Shown here one piece after another: positions 1 through 8,192 of a stretch of DNA of 56,944 nt. The DNA comes from Paenibacillus lupini (GTDB lineage Bacteria > Bacillota > Bacilli > Paenibacillales > Paenibacillaceae). The notes beneath the pieces were generated by a model. That model worked only from the letters and a program-made list of their open reading frames with translations. It searched no databases and was not told the origin of the DNA. Each line of letters opens with the position of its first letter. The stretch's first letter is position 1. Location: positions 1-56,944 of the forward strand of contig NZ_JAASRW010000016.1 of the NCBI RefSeq assembly GCF_011761355.1. The letters are read 5' to 3'. The translations under genes and the position numbers were made by a program.

Positions 1-57
1 GGTGGAAGCACAGCAATGTGTGGAGCTGACGAATACTAATCGGTCGAGGGCTTATCC
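1..57 (+). rRNA. rrl: 23S rRNA, 3' end (partial)
   Basis: The first bases match the conserved 3' end of bacterial 23S rRNA (the segment with GAATACTAATCGGTCGAGGG, ending near CTTATCC). The rest of the gene lies outside the window to the left. Confidence 0.93.
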
Positions 58-186
58 TAAAACGTTTATGATTCATTCATAAACATCGCTTAAGATGTTT
101 CACTTTCGCATCCAGTTTTCAGGGCACAAGTTCCTGATCTTGCAGTCGTTCCCACGCGCTGTAAGTGACACTAGTGGGATAAGTGT
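58..186 (+). other. 23S-tRNA spacer, no 5S visible
   Basis: This spacer carries the kind of sequence that follows 23S in Bacillales (a stretch with ATCCAGTTTTCAGGG) and a hairpin of TCCCAC with GTGGGA around 150-180. A 5S gene would normally follow, but no 5S-like sequence of about 117 bases is present before the first tRNA. Confidence 0.6.
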
Positions 187-263
187 GGCGGTGTAGCTCA
201 GCTGGCTAGAGCGTACGGTTCATACCCGTGAGGTCGGGGGTTCGATCCCCTTCGCCGCTACCA
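187..263 (+). tRNA. tRNA-Met (CAT), elongator
   Basis: Full cloverleaf with encoded CCA. The anticodon loop reads TTCATAC. The acceptor begins G-G rather than with the unpaired C typical of the initiator, so I call it elongator Met. First gene of a seven-tRNA array behind the rRNA operon. Confidence 0.93.
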
Positions 264-271
264 TACTTTTC

Positions 272-347
272 GGAGGCTTAGCTCAGCTGGGAGAGCATCT
301 GCCTTACAAGCAGAGGGTCGGGGGTTCGATCCCCTCAGCCTCCACCA
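272..347 (+). tRNA. tRNA-Val (TAC)
   Basis: Cloverleaf with acceptor GGAGGCT, anticodon loop CTTACAA (anticodon TAC) and encoded CCA. Confidence 0.93.
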
Positions 348-364
348 TATAAGTTTTATAATGC

Positions 365-441
<77 letters not shown>

Positions 442-471
442 ATTTTTTCGGACAAGATCCGGAAGTAGCAT

Positions 472-548
472 GGAGCTGTGGTGTAGAGGCCTAACATGCC
501 TGCCTGTCACGCAGGAGACCGCGGGTTCGAATCCCGTCAGCTCCGCCA
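472..548 (+). tRNA. tRNA-Asp (GTC)
   Basis: Cloverleaf with acceptor GGAGCTG, anticodon loop CTGTCAC (GTC), discriminator G and encoded CCA. Confidence 0.93.
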
Positions 549-567
549 TTTTTTTATGTGTAAATAA

Positions 568-643
<76 letters not shown>

Positions 644-653
644 TTTAGCTTGT

Positions 654-737
654 GGAGGGCTAGTGAAGTGGCTAAACACGGCAGACTGTAAATCTGCTCC
701 TTCGGGTTCGGTGGTTCGAATCCATCGCCCTCCACCA
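654..737 (+). tRNA. tRNA-Tyr (GTA)
   Basis: 84-base class II tRNA with a long variable arm (around CTCCTTCGGGTTCG), anticodon GTA and encoded CCA. Confidence 0.93.
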
Positions 738-751
738 TTTCTCTTTGTTGA

Positions 752-827
752 GAGCCATTAGCTCAGTTGGTAGAGCACCTGACTTTTAATCAGGGTGTCG
801 AAGGTTCGAGTCCTTCATGGCTCACCA
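752..827 (+). tRNA. tRNA-Lys (TTT)
   Basis: Cloverleaf with acceptor GAGCCAT, anticodon loop CTTTTAA (TTT) and encoded CCA. Last tRNA of the array. Confidence 0.93.
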
Positions 828-844
828 TTTATTTAAACGTCCAA

Positions 845-872
845 CCCACATACTTCGGTATGTGGGTTTTTT
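845..872 (+). terminator. Terminator of the rRNA-tRNA unit
   Basis: Perfect 8-bp stem CCCACATA/TATGTGGG around CTTCGG, followed by a run of six T. Confidence 0.9.
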
Positions 873-891
873 GATGCTTAATTAATAATAG

Positions 892-929
892 AAAAAGCTT
901 GAAGGATTGAGTGTCCCTTCAAGCTTTTT
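892..929. terminator. Bidirectional terminator, tRNA array / SsuE-like gene
   Basis: 14-bp stem AAAAAGCTTGAAGG/CCTTCAAGCTTTTT. It gives a T run on either strand, so it can end the minus-strand flavin reductase gene and back up the tRNA terminator. Confidence 0.85.
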
Positions 930-931
930 TG

Positions 932-1474
932 TTATCTGTTTTTCCGGAATTTAAGTTCTTCAATGATTTCTGCTACAGAAGAATTTAACCGTTCTTGTAA
1001 TTCCTCGTTAAGCTCGAATTCACCGTTATCAACGCGTGCGATTTGAGAATCAGTGGCATATACTCCGCTGCCGAAATGCTTAGCATTTAATGCGGAAAGG
1101 ACTGGCTTAAGGGCATAGTCAATTGAGAGCAAGTGAGCAATCGTACCGCCAATGAACAGAGGAGTGACGAATTTGCCGGATAGTCCTTTTTGAGGAAGCA
1201 GATCAAGGAATGTTTTGAGTACGCCGGTAAAGGATGCTTTATATACAGGGCTAGCAATAATCACTACATCTGCTGACTCAACTAAGGAAGAAGCTTCAAC
1301 AATTGCAGGACTGTCGAATCGTGCATGGATGAGATCCTCTGCAGGAAGGGAAGCAACCGTAATATGGTTGAAAGAAATGCCTTCTTTAGACAAGTGTGAT
1401 TCAACATATTGCGTAATACCTGTCAAACGTGAACCAGGATTAGGACTGCCATTCAAAATAACAACTTGCGGCAT
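932..1474 (-). CDS. ssuE: SsuE-like NADPH-dependent FMN reductase
   Basis: The 180-aa product is a flavodoxin-fold NAD(P)H:FMN reductase. The FMN phosphate loop GSPNPGSR lies at residues 9-16, and the stretch PVYKASFTGVLKTFLDLLP plus the following LFIGGTIAH segment are typical of SsuE. SsuE proteins supply reduced FMN to alkanesulfonate monooxygenases, but no ssuA-D partners are present here, so the partner is unknown. The gene stands alone on the minus strand between the tRNA array and tagO. A purine-rich site (AAGGAG on its strand) lies just upstream of the ATG. The general fold is sure; the exact role is inferred from similarity only. Confidence 0.8.
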   Translation of the reverse strand: MPQVVILNGSPNPGSRLTGITQYVESHLSKEGISFNHITVASLPAEDLIHARFDSPAIVEASSLVESADVVIIASPVYKASFTGVLKTFLDLLPQKGLSGKFVTPLFIGGTIAHLLSIDYALKPVLSALNAKHFGSGVYATDSQIARVDNGEFELNEELQERLNSSVAEIIEELKFRKNR

Positions 1475-1664
1475 CTTATATTCACTCCTTAATTTTCGTT
1501 AATTCCGATAAGATAAGTATGAATTTATCCTATCATGAACATTTCCAGTCGTCAAACACATTATAATGCTGTAAGAAGAGATTTTAATCATTTTTTTCCT
1601 CTCGATAGGGAACAATGTTGAACAGTTAAAACAAATGATGTGACTGACGAAGGGGAACATTCGA

Positions 1665-2612
1665 ATGACGTATTGGCTTGCTGTCGGGATGACTATTGTA
1701 TTGACGGTTTTGTTTGTACCCATCATGCAGAGAATTGCTATCAGGTACGGGATTGTTGACCGGCCAAACTGGCGTAAAATTCATAATCGCCCGATTCCGC
1801 TTATGGGCGGGGCTGCGCTATATATTGCTTGTGTTGTGACGATTCTTACTTTTCAGGGGATAACTCCGCTTAGTCTATGCATTATAGTGGGTGGGGCGTT
1901 GCTTGTTACAATTGGATTGATGGATGATGCATCGAAGGCGAAAGGAAAAGACTTTCCGGTGTGGCCCCGTGTCATTATCTATATGGGAGTTTCATCTATT
2001 CCGCTGTTTTTTGGTATTCATATGGATGGCGTTATGAATCCTGCTAATGGATTGTTCGTCAGCTTCCCTGCCTGGGTAGATTGGATTGGAACAATCATCT
2101 GGATTTTCGCCCTTATTAATATGATCAACTTCATTGATGGTGTAGATGGCCTTGCTTCAGGAGTCTGTACATTGTCTTCAATTACTTTGTTTATTACTGC
2201 CCTTATTAAAGGGCAAGGGGATATAGGAGTAATCGCCATTATTATTGGTGGTTCTTGTATCGGTTTTCTGCTATATAATTTCCACCCTGCGAGAATTTTT
2301 ATGGGTGATGCTGGAGCAACCTTTCTAGGCTATACCCTTGCGGTTATCGCTATAGATGGTGCGTTCAAGAAGGCTACGTTTATCACGATATTAGTGCCTC
2401 TACTGGCATTAGGATTACCTATCTTGGATACGATAATCGTTATGCTTCGCAGGCTGGCTACTGGTAAGGGACTCCATCAGGCAGATAAGCTCCATACTCA
2501 CCATGCTCTTATGCGTTGGGGGCTGACACAGGTTCAAACGGTTTCCTTTATGTATCTCATTGCAGCGCTGTTCTCCTTGCTGTCTATCCTGCTGCTTGTC
2601 ATGAAAGGCTGA
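1665..2612 (+). CDS. tagO: TagO/WecA-type undecaprenyl-phosphate GlcNAc-1-P transferase
   Basis: The 315-aa polytopic membrane protein belongs to the MraY/WecA/TagO family. It transfers GlcNAc-1-phosphate from UDP-GlcNAc to undecaprenyl phosphate, the first step of wall teichoic acid or other secondary wall polymer synthesis. Visible family motifs are the cytoplasmic DD pair (D87-D88), the N-x-x-NFIDGVDG block near residues 152-162 and FMGDAG near 212-217. The many hydrophobic segments agree with an integral membrane enzyme. An AAGGGG ribosome site precedes the ATG. It is followed after about 75 bases by a PucR-like regulator on the same strand. It could be a WecA-type enzyme for another glycan; the first reaction would be the same. 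Confidence 0.88.
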   Translation: MTYWLAVGMTIVLTVLFVPIMQRIAIRYGIVDRPNWRKIHNRPIPLMGGAALYIACVVTILTFQGITPLSLCIIVGGALLVTIGLMDDASKAKGKDFPVWPRVIIYMGVSSIPLFFGIHMDGVMNPANGLFVSFPAWVDWIGTIIWIFALINMINFIDGVDGLASGVCTLSSITLFITALIKGQGDIGVIAIIIGGSCIGFLLYNFHPARIFMGDAGATFLGYTLAVIAIDGAFKKATFITILVPLLALGLPILDTIIVMLRRLATGKGLHQADKLHTHHALMRWGLTQVQTVSFMYLIAALFSLLSILLLVMKG

Positions 2613-2686
2613 ACTAAGCAGTGGTTTTGTGATACAATGACGAAAAAAAGCGTCATTCTTGGAGCTGGAGATTGGAGACATGTGAA

Positions 2687-3805
2687 ATGAGCACGACAGA
2701 TTGGCTAACCCCGCTGCAGCACATTTTGAACTGTCCGGTACGGTTCACTACGTTCTCGTTATCTGATTGGACAAGCTGGAGCGGAGATGACAAGCACGAT
2801 AAGATTGTGGAAGGCAGTCGTGTAGAGCAAAACGGAAAGACATGGATCGTTGTTAAGGTTATGGGCAACGATGTGGAAGCCTTAGAGATCGAAGGGGAAC
2901 TCAAGCGGGCTGAAGCGGAGTTATTGACTTGGACACTGCAATGGAATCAAGCTCAACAGCAGCAAGCGGTGAAACCAGGTAACTTATCAGAAAGCGAATC
3001 GTTTGCCCTCAAGCTAAGCGAGTGGATTCAACAGCAGGTTGATTCGGAGGAGCCTTCTTATTCGATTCCCGATCATTTGACTGCAGGCGGCAAGTTATTT
3101 GCGGAAATGATCCCTTTCTTATTAGTAACAGAATACACGAATGGTAAACAGGCTTCTTATTCGGAACTAGAAAAGCTGCTCCGCTCATTTCTTGCGGAGG
3201 ATATTTTGCTTATTCCACTTAAAAATCAGGAATGGCTCATATGGGGACCTGTCTCTTTATTGAAGGAAGCCGATAGTGAGTTTATGGATGACGAAGATGA
3301 GGAGACGGTGGAAGACAGTTTGTCTTCTATATGTCATGGTTTATACGAGATGCTGGCAAGCGAATGGATCGGTGAATGTCATCTGGCTGTCGCTCATCCT
3401 GTAAGTCCGGCTAAAGGAATCGTGGAAACGACCGTACTGCTGCGTGAGACGATTAATCTTGGCCGTAAGTTCCATGTAGGAACAAGTATTCATTTGCCTT
3501 GGAATCTGCAGTTGGAGCGGCTCTTGAATGCGATTCCAGAAGTTCAACGTTCTCGTTACTTGGAGCATGCTTTAAAACGGACCGAGTTGTTCGTTGAATC
3601 GGAAATGCTGGCAACACTTGAAACTTTCTTCTCGCTTGATTGTAATGTAAGTGAAACGGCAAAAAAGCTTTATATCCATCGGAATACATTATTATATCGC
3701 TTAGATAAATTAAAACAGGAAACTGGACTTGATGTTCGACAGTTCCGTGATGCCGTATTAGTCAAAATTATTTTACTATTGTACAAAGTTACGAAAAGGA
3801 ATTAG
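2687..3805 (+). CDS. PucR/CdaR-like helix-turn-helix regulator
   Basis: The 372-aa protein ends in a PucR-type helix-turn-helix (about residues 308-372: LETFFSLDCNVSETAKKLYI then HRNTLLYRLDKLKQETGL). This is the DNA-binding end shared by PucR, CdaR and related activators. The N-terminal 300 residues show no domain I recognise beyond a generic sensor region with an acidic patch (MDDEDEET, about residue 200). I chose the ATG at 2687, which has GGAG nine bases upstream; a TTG 15 bases earlier is an alternative. It sits directly before msmX, so control of that gene is possible but not shown. Confidence 0.75.
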   Translation: MSTTDWLTPLQHILNCPVRFTTFSLSDWTSWSGDDKHDKIVEGSRVEQNGKTWIVVKVMGNDVEALEIEGELKRAEAELLTWTLQWNQAQQQQAVKPGNLSESESFALKLSEWIQQQVDSEEPSYSIPDHLTAGGKLFAEMIPFLLVTEYTNGKQASYSELEKLLRSFLAEDILLIPLKNQEWLIWGPVSLLKEADSEFMDDEDEETVEDSLSSICHGLYEMLASEWIGECHLAVAHPVSPAKGIVETTVLLRETINLGRKFHVGTSIHLPWNLQLERLLNAIPEVQRSRYLEHALKRTELFVESEMLATLETFFSLDCNVSETAKKLYIHRNTLLYRLDKLKQETGLDVRQFRDAVLVKIILLLYKVTKRN

Positions 3806-3817
3806 TTTTTTTGTATA

Positions 3818-3855
3818 GTTTGTGCATAGTCACAAACGGGCCTGTGCGATAAGAT
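3818..3855 (+). promoter_or_regulatory. Candidate msmX promoter with a palindromic operator
   Basis: A perfect 7-bp inverted repeat GTTTGTG-N6-CACAAAC (3818-3837) overlaps a weak -35 (TAGTCA, 3827-3832) that lies 17 bases before TAAGAT (3850-3855). This is a plausible operator for a repressor or activator of msmX. Confidence 0.45.
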
Positions 3856-3892
3856 ATACCCATAAGAAATTTTCTTTTAGGGGGACATTCAA

Positions 3893-5014
3893 ATGGCAGG
3901 CGTACGTTTAGAAGGCATTTACAAAAAATACCCGGGTTCCGACAAAGCATCGGTAACTGATGTTAACCTTGACATTAAGGACAAAGAGTTTTTGGTACTG
4001 GTAGGACCTTCCGGCTGTGGTAAATCGACAACTCTTCGTATGATCGCAGGTCTTGAAGAAATCTCCGAGGGCAAGCTGTACATCGGCGACCGCGTCGTAA
4101 ACGACGTAGCACCGAAAGACCGCGACATCGCGATGGTATTCCAATCCTACGCGTTGTACCCACACATGAACGTTTATCAAAACATGGCTTTCGGCCTTAA
4201 ACTTCGTAAATTCAAAAAAGCAGACATCGACAAACGTGTTCGTGAAGCTGCTAAAATTCTTGATATCGAGCATTTGCTGGATCGTAAACCAAAAGCACTC
4301 TCCGGCGGTCAACGTCAACGTGTAGCTTTGGGACGCGCTATCGTTCGTGAACCACAAGTATTCTTGATGGACGAACCACTTTCCAACTTGGACGCTAAAC
4401 TTCGTGGTCAAATGCGTGCTGAAATCAGCAAACTGACAAAACGTCTTGAAACAACTACTATCTACGTAACGCATGACCAAATCGAAGCAATGACGATGGG
4501 CGATCGTATCGTAGTTATGAAAGACGGCTTCATTCAACAAACAGCTTCTCCTGAAGAGCTGTACAACCACCCAGTAAACATCTTCGTAGCGGGCTTCATT
4601 GGCGCTCCTTCGATGAACTTCATTACTGGTACGCTTGTTGATCAAGGCGGCGTTGTGAAATTCAAAACTACTGGCGTAGACGTTGTTGTACCTGAAGGTA
4701 AAGCAGCAGATCTTCGTGGCAGAGGTTACATTGGTAAAGAAGTAATTCTGGGTATTCGTCCAGAAGATCTTCACGAAGAGCCTGTGTTCCTGGAAGCTTC
4801 CCCGAACACAATCGTTAACGCTAACGTTGAAGTAGCTGAGAACCTTGGTCATGAAATGTACCTGTACCTGAATGGTATCGGTTCTGACACAGTAATCGCT
4901 CGTGTTGACGGTCGTTCGACACTTCGTGACGGTTCCAGCGTTAAGCTTGCTCTGGACATGAACAAAGTTCATATGTTCGACAAAGAGTCCGAGCTGAACA
5001 TCTTCGAAAACTAA
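3893..5014 (+). CDS. msmX: MsmX/UgpC-type shared ATPase of sugar ABC importers
   Basis: The 373-aa ATP-binding subunit belongs to the CUT1 carbohydrate importer class. Walker A GPSGCGKST is at residues 38-46, followed by the Q loop, the signature LSGGQRQRVALGRA, Walker B VFLMDEPLSNLD, the H-loop YVTHDQ, and a C-terminal regulatory OB-fold domain. In B. subtilis MsmX energises several sugar importers that lack their own ATPase. No permease or binding protein adjoins it here, which fits a shared subunit. The orphan importer at 47.5-51.2 kb is a possible client. The gene is monocistronic, with a candidate promoter/palindrome before it and a terminator after. GGGGGA precedes the ATG. Confidence 0.92.
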   Translation: MAGVRLEGIYKKYPGSDKASVTDVNLDIKDKEFLVLVGPSGCGKSTTLRMIAGLEEISEGKLYIGDRVVNDVAPKDRDIAMVFQSYALYPHMNVYQNMAFGLKLRKFKKADIDKRVREAAKILDIEHLLDRKPKALSGGQRQRVALGRAIVREPQVFLMDEPLSNLDAKLRGQMRAEISKLTKRLETTTIYVTHDQIEAMTMGDRIVVMKDGFIQQTASPEELYNHPVNIFVAGFIGAPSMNFITGTLVDQGGVVKFKTTGVDVVVPEGKAADLRGRGYIGKEVILGIRPEDLHEEPVFLEASPNTIVNANVEVAENLGHEMYLYLNGIGSDTVIARVDGRSTLRDGSSVKLALDMNKVHMFDKESELNIFEN

Positions 5015-5033
5015 TCCTTAACATTTACAACAA

Positions 5034-5065
5034 GGCTGTCTCCCGATTGGGGGGCAGTCTTTTTT
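5034..5065 (+). terminator. msmX terminator
   Basis: 11-bp stem (GGCTGTCTCCC with GGGGGGCAGTC, some G-U pairs) followed by six T. Confidence 0.85.
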
Positions 5066-5083
5066 ACGTTTTTATAAATAAAA

Positions 5084-5110
5084 AAACCGAAATGGCACCA
5101 GCGCCGTCTA
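5084..5110 (+). promoter_or_regulatory. Candidate ECF-sigma promoter (autoregulation)
   Basis: AACC at 5085-5088 and CGTC at 5105-5108 are separated by 16 bases, matching the AAC…CGTC layout of ECF promoters. It lies about 45 bases before the sigma-factor ATG, so the sigma factor probably drives its own gene. Confidence 0.6.
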
Positions 5111-5155
5111 ATACGTAATTAAGCTTAAGATGAGGGTTTGGGGAAGGAGGGGCAA

Positions 5156-5698
5156 ATGGATAGAGATGAATATGCAGCGGCTGCTATAAAAGGTGACGAT
5201 GAGGCGCTTATTGCCAGAATTCAGATGGATCAGAGCCGCTTATATGGCATTGCCTACTCCTATATGCGGAATGAAGCGGATGCACTCGAGGCTATACAGG
5301 AGACTACTTTTAGGGTTTGGAATAAACGCCGTACTTTGCGTGATCCCAAGGTCTTTACGACCTGGATGACACGGATTCTTATCCGGGTCTGTCTGGATGA
5401 GCAAAAGAAGCGGCGACGTGAGCAGCCTCTAAATAACGAGCTTATCGAGAGAGATACGTTAGCTGCCACGGAAAATGGCGTGGATAGAATGGATTTGGCT
5501 GTTCAACTGCAGAAGTTAACTGCGAAATACAGGATGGTCATTGTGCTGAAATATTATCGGGACATGACGATTACGGAGATTGCTGAGCTCCTGGAGAAGC
5601 CGGACGGGACGATAAAAACGTGGCTGCATCAAGCTTTGAAGCAATTAAGAAGTAATGAGTCTTACGGAAAGGAGGGGATGACGGTTGAGTGGGAATAG
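5156..5698 (+). CDS. ECF-type RNA polymerase sigma factor
   Basis: The 180-aa sigma-70 family protein of ECF size has region 2 at about residues 20-85 (SRLYGIAYSYMRNEADALEA… TFRVWNKRRTLRDPKVFTTW) and region 4 at about 115-168, with helix-turn-helix MTITEIAELLEKPDGTIKTWL. The ATG at 5156 follows AAGGAGGGG; an upstream TTG at 5138 is less likely. The next gene, a membrane protein of the DUF4179 type, starts inside its last codons, so the pair is translationally coupled. That arrangement and the ECF-like promoter upstream indicate an autoregulated sigma/anti-sigma module for envelope stress. The inducing signal cannot be read from sequence. Confidence 0.88.
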   Translation: MDRDEYAAAAIKGDDEALIARIQMDQSRLYGIAYSYMRNEADALEAIQETTFRVWNKRRTLRDPKVFTTWMTRILIRVCLDEQKKRRREQPLNNELIERDTLAATENGVDRMDLAVQLQKLTAKYRMVIVLKYYRDMTITEIAELLEKPDGTIKTWLHQALKQLRSNESYGKEGMTVEWE

Positions 5699-7079
5699 GT
5701 TGGAGTTCGAGCAAGCACTGGATGAGATGTTTGCAGAGGATAAGGCACAGGTGAACCTGTTATTAGAAAGTGCATCGGAGAATTCCTTTTCGTCAGCCAT
5801 TCGGACAGGAGTAGAAAGGGCGCGTCAGCAAGGAAGGAGGAGGAGAAGAAGCAGACTGACCTTCAAAATGGCAGCTTCGGCGGCTATCGTACTTGTTCTT
5901 CTTACAGCATGTATTCGGGTATCCCCTGCCTTTGCGAATCTGGTGCGTGAGATTCCGGGGTTGAATGGAGTCGTTGAGTTGATAAAAGGCGATAACACAC
6001 TGACTAGTGCAATGAATCATGAATTTATTCAGCCTGTGAACAAGTCAGATAGTAAGAATGGTTATACTCTCACAGTTGATGGCATAATGGCGGATCAGCA
6101 GAGGATTGTGATTTTTTATACGGCAGATGGTCCGAATGTGAGCGAAGATGCTCTTACCTCAGACTACAAGATTACCGACGGTAATGGTGAGCAATTGGAA
6201 GCTATGATCGGCAGTAACTATTATAGTATTGGGCAGACAGAGTCGGAGAAGGAAGAAGCGACAAGTGTCCACGATATGATTGATATTATGTTGGGTGATG
6301 GTGTCGAAGTGCCGGACATAATAAAGTTCAACTTGAAGCTCGGCGGCGAATGGCATAATGTCGATATTCCAATTGATCATAGCCGGTTTGAAGAGTTAAG
6401 GGAAGAGATCACGTTGAACAAAGAAATAGAGGTTGGGGGACAGCATTTCATCATAGAGAAAGCTCTCGTTACACCGCTGCAGGCATCAGTCACGATCCGA
6501 CGGGAACCGGATGCAAGGATTCGCGCAAATTCTTTTTTGAAGCTGGCATTGATGGATGAGAAGGGACGGCGTTGGGAGACAAAAGGTGGTTTTGGCATGC
6601 TGGATGACGGGACAACGACACTGACGTTCCAAAGCAATTACTTCGAGAAGCCGGAGCATCTTCGCTTGGTAGCCGATGGACTGCTACTATCTCCGAAAGA
6701 CCAGGAATTTGTTATTAATACCGAAACGGGAGAAACGCTGGAAACACCGGATGACCGTATCCAATTGACAAAAGTCCGGAAAAATCCTTCGGGTTTTGAG
6801 TTATCTATTAAAGCACAGCAACTGAATGAGCTGGAACGGGGGTATGGCTACTGGTTGTTTAATCATAAGGCGGTATTCCATGACGCATCGGGGAAGGAGT
6901 ATACATTACTAGATCATGATGGCACACAAAGTACTTCAGGAAGCGATGCAGATGGATCGGCCTTCATGTACGAAGCATACTACACAATCCCTAATAAACC
7001 TTATAAGCAGCCATTAACTTTTGAGCTGTATCAATACCCGGGATATGTCGAAGAACCTGTGAATGTGGTTATAAAATGA
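5685..7079 (+). CDS. DUF4179-type membrane protein, likely anti-sigma factor
   Basis: The 464-aa protein has a cytoplasmic N-terminal part (about 1-58, ending in an Arg-rich patch), a single membrane helix near residues 60-78, and a large extracytoplasmic part with the DUF4179-like section first and beta-rich sequence after it. This architecture and its 14-base overlap with the upstream ECF sigma gene make it the probable anti-sigma factor; the ligand or stress sensed outside is unknown. It begins with TTG at 5685, supported by GGAGGGG nine bases upstream. A Cys lies just after the helix core (LLTAC), but the helix is not at the N-terminus, so I do not call a lipoprotein. Confidence 0.78.
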   Translation: MSGNRLEFEQALDEMFAEDKAQVNLLLESASENSFSSAIRTGVERARQQGRRRRRSRLTFKMAASAAIVLVLLTACIRVSPAFANLVREIPGLNGVVELIKGDNTLTSAMNHEFIQPVNKSDSKNGYTLTVDGIMADQQRIVIFYTADGPNVSEDALTSDYKITDGNGEQLEAMIGSNYYSIGQTESEKEEATSVHDMIDIMLGDGVEVPDIIKFNLKLGGEWHNVDIPIDHSRFEELREEITLNKEIEVGGQHFIIEKALVTPLQASVTIRREPDARIRANSFLKLALMDEKGRRWETKGGFGMLDDGTTTLTFQSNYFEKPEHLRLVADGLLLSPKDQEFVINTETGETLETPDDRIQLTKVRKNPSGFELSIKAQQLNELERGYGYWLFNHKAVFHDASGKEYTLLDHDGTQSTSGSDADGSAFMYEAYYTIPNKPYKQPLTFELYQYPGYVEEPVNVVIK

Positions 7080-7081
7080 CG

Positions 7082-7125
7082 AAAAGCGCTGAGCGACGGA
7101 GAAACGTTGCTTTCGGCGCTTTTTT
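7082..7125 (+). terminator. Terminator of the sigma/anti-sigma operon
   Basis: Imperfect long stem AAAAGCGC…GGCGCTTTT with an inner GACG/CGTT arm, ending in a run of T. Confidence 0.78.
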
Positions 7126-7142
7126 CCTTTACGATGAAGTCA

Positions 7143-7172
7143 TTGGAAATAGATTTACTTACTTCATATAAC
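7143..7172 (+). promoter_or_regulatory. Candidate hprK promoter
   Basis: TTGGAA and TATAAC separated by 18 bases, 30 bases before the hprK start. Confidence 0.5.
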
Positions 7173-7203
7173 CTATTGGGAACGCAAGTGAGGAGGCCGT
7201 TCG

Positions 7204-8142
7204 ATGGCTAAGAAAGTAAAAGTAGCGGAACTAGTGCAACATTTCTCAATGGAGATTGTCTCCGGCGAAGACGGCTTGAAGCGTTCTATTCTGGTTGATG
7301 ATCTTTATCGTCCGGGCCTAGAGATGGCAGGATATTTTGACTATCACCCACATGAGCGGGTACAACTGCTTGGTAAGACAGAACTTACATTTATCGATAC
7401 GCTGACGAGTGAGGAACGCAGAAGCCGTTTTGAGCAGCTATGTCATGAGAACACACCTTGTATTATTTTGACAAGGGGACTTGAGGCACCAGCCGAGCTG
7501 GTGGAACACTCGAACAAAGCACAAATTGCAGTGCTGCGCAGTAATGTGGCAACGACTATTTTGCAAAGCCGGATTACAGACTTCCTGGAGAAGAAGCTTG
7601 CTCCAACTGCTACGATTCATGGCGTCCTTGTAGACGTATATGGTGTTGGCATGCTTATTACAGGCGGAAGTGGTATTGGTAAAAGTGAAACCGCTCTTGA
7701 GCTTGTGAAACGCGGCCATCGTCTGGTAGCCGATGATGCGGTTGAAATTCGTCAGACGTCGGATGGACAGTTGTTCGGCAGTGCGCCGGAGCTTATTCGC
7801 CATTTGCTTGAAATTCGAGGCTTAGGGATCATCAACGTGATGACTTTGTTTGGTGCTGGTGCTGTACGTACGAGCAAGCGTATTACCCTGGTTATTAAGC
7901 TTGAGAACTGGCAGCAGGATAAACAATATGACCGTCTTGGCCTTGACGAGGAGAAGACTCGGATTATTGATACGGATATACCGCTTGTTACAGTGCCGGT
8001 TCGTCCTGGCCGAAACTTAGCAGTTATTATCGAGGTTGCAGCGATGAACTTCCGTCTAAAACGTATGGGCTACAATGCGGCTCTGCAGTTTACGAATAAG
8101 CTGACCGAAACGATTGCGGAAGATACCGATGATTTCGATTGA
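7204..8142 (+). CDS. hprK: HPr kinase/phosphorylase
   Basis: The 312-aa bifunctional enzyme phosphorylates and dephosphorylates HPr on Ser46, setting CcpA-dependent catabolite repression in low-GC Gram-positives. It shows the N-terminal sensing domain, His139 in IHGVLVDVYG, the Walker A loop GGSGIGKS at residues 154-161, and the HprK signature LEIRGLGIINV near 203-213. AGGAGG precedes the ATG. It heads the conserved hprK-lgt-ppaX-yvoF group. Its likely substrate, an HPr-family protein with Ser46, is encoded at 25.8 kb. Confidence 0.96.
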   Translation: MAKKVKVAELVQHFSMEIVSGEDGLKRSILVDDLYRPGLEMAGYFDYHPHERVQLLGKTELTFIDTLTSEERRSRFEQLCHENTPCIILTRGLEAPAELVEHSNKAQIAVLRSNVATTILQSRITDFLEKKLAPTATIHGVLVDVYGVGMLITGGSGIGKSETALELVKRGHRLVADDAVEIRQTSDGQLFGSAPELIRHLLEIRGLGIINVMTLFGAGAVRTSKRITLVIKLENWQQDKQYDRLGLDEEKTRIIDTDIPLVTVPVRPGRNLAVIIEVAAMNFRLKRMGYNAALQFTNKLTETIAEDTDDFD

Positions 8143-8192
8143 TAGCTGAAAGAGTTGCAGGAATAGACCTATTATAGAAGGAGCATTGAACA

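Noticed and set aside
3908..4972. Long minus-strand frame opposite msmX
   Set aside because: Mirror of strongly biased codons in msmX; no domain, no ribosome site. The same holds for long antisense frames opposite cggR-operon genes and the glycosidases.
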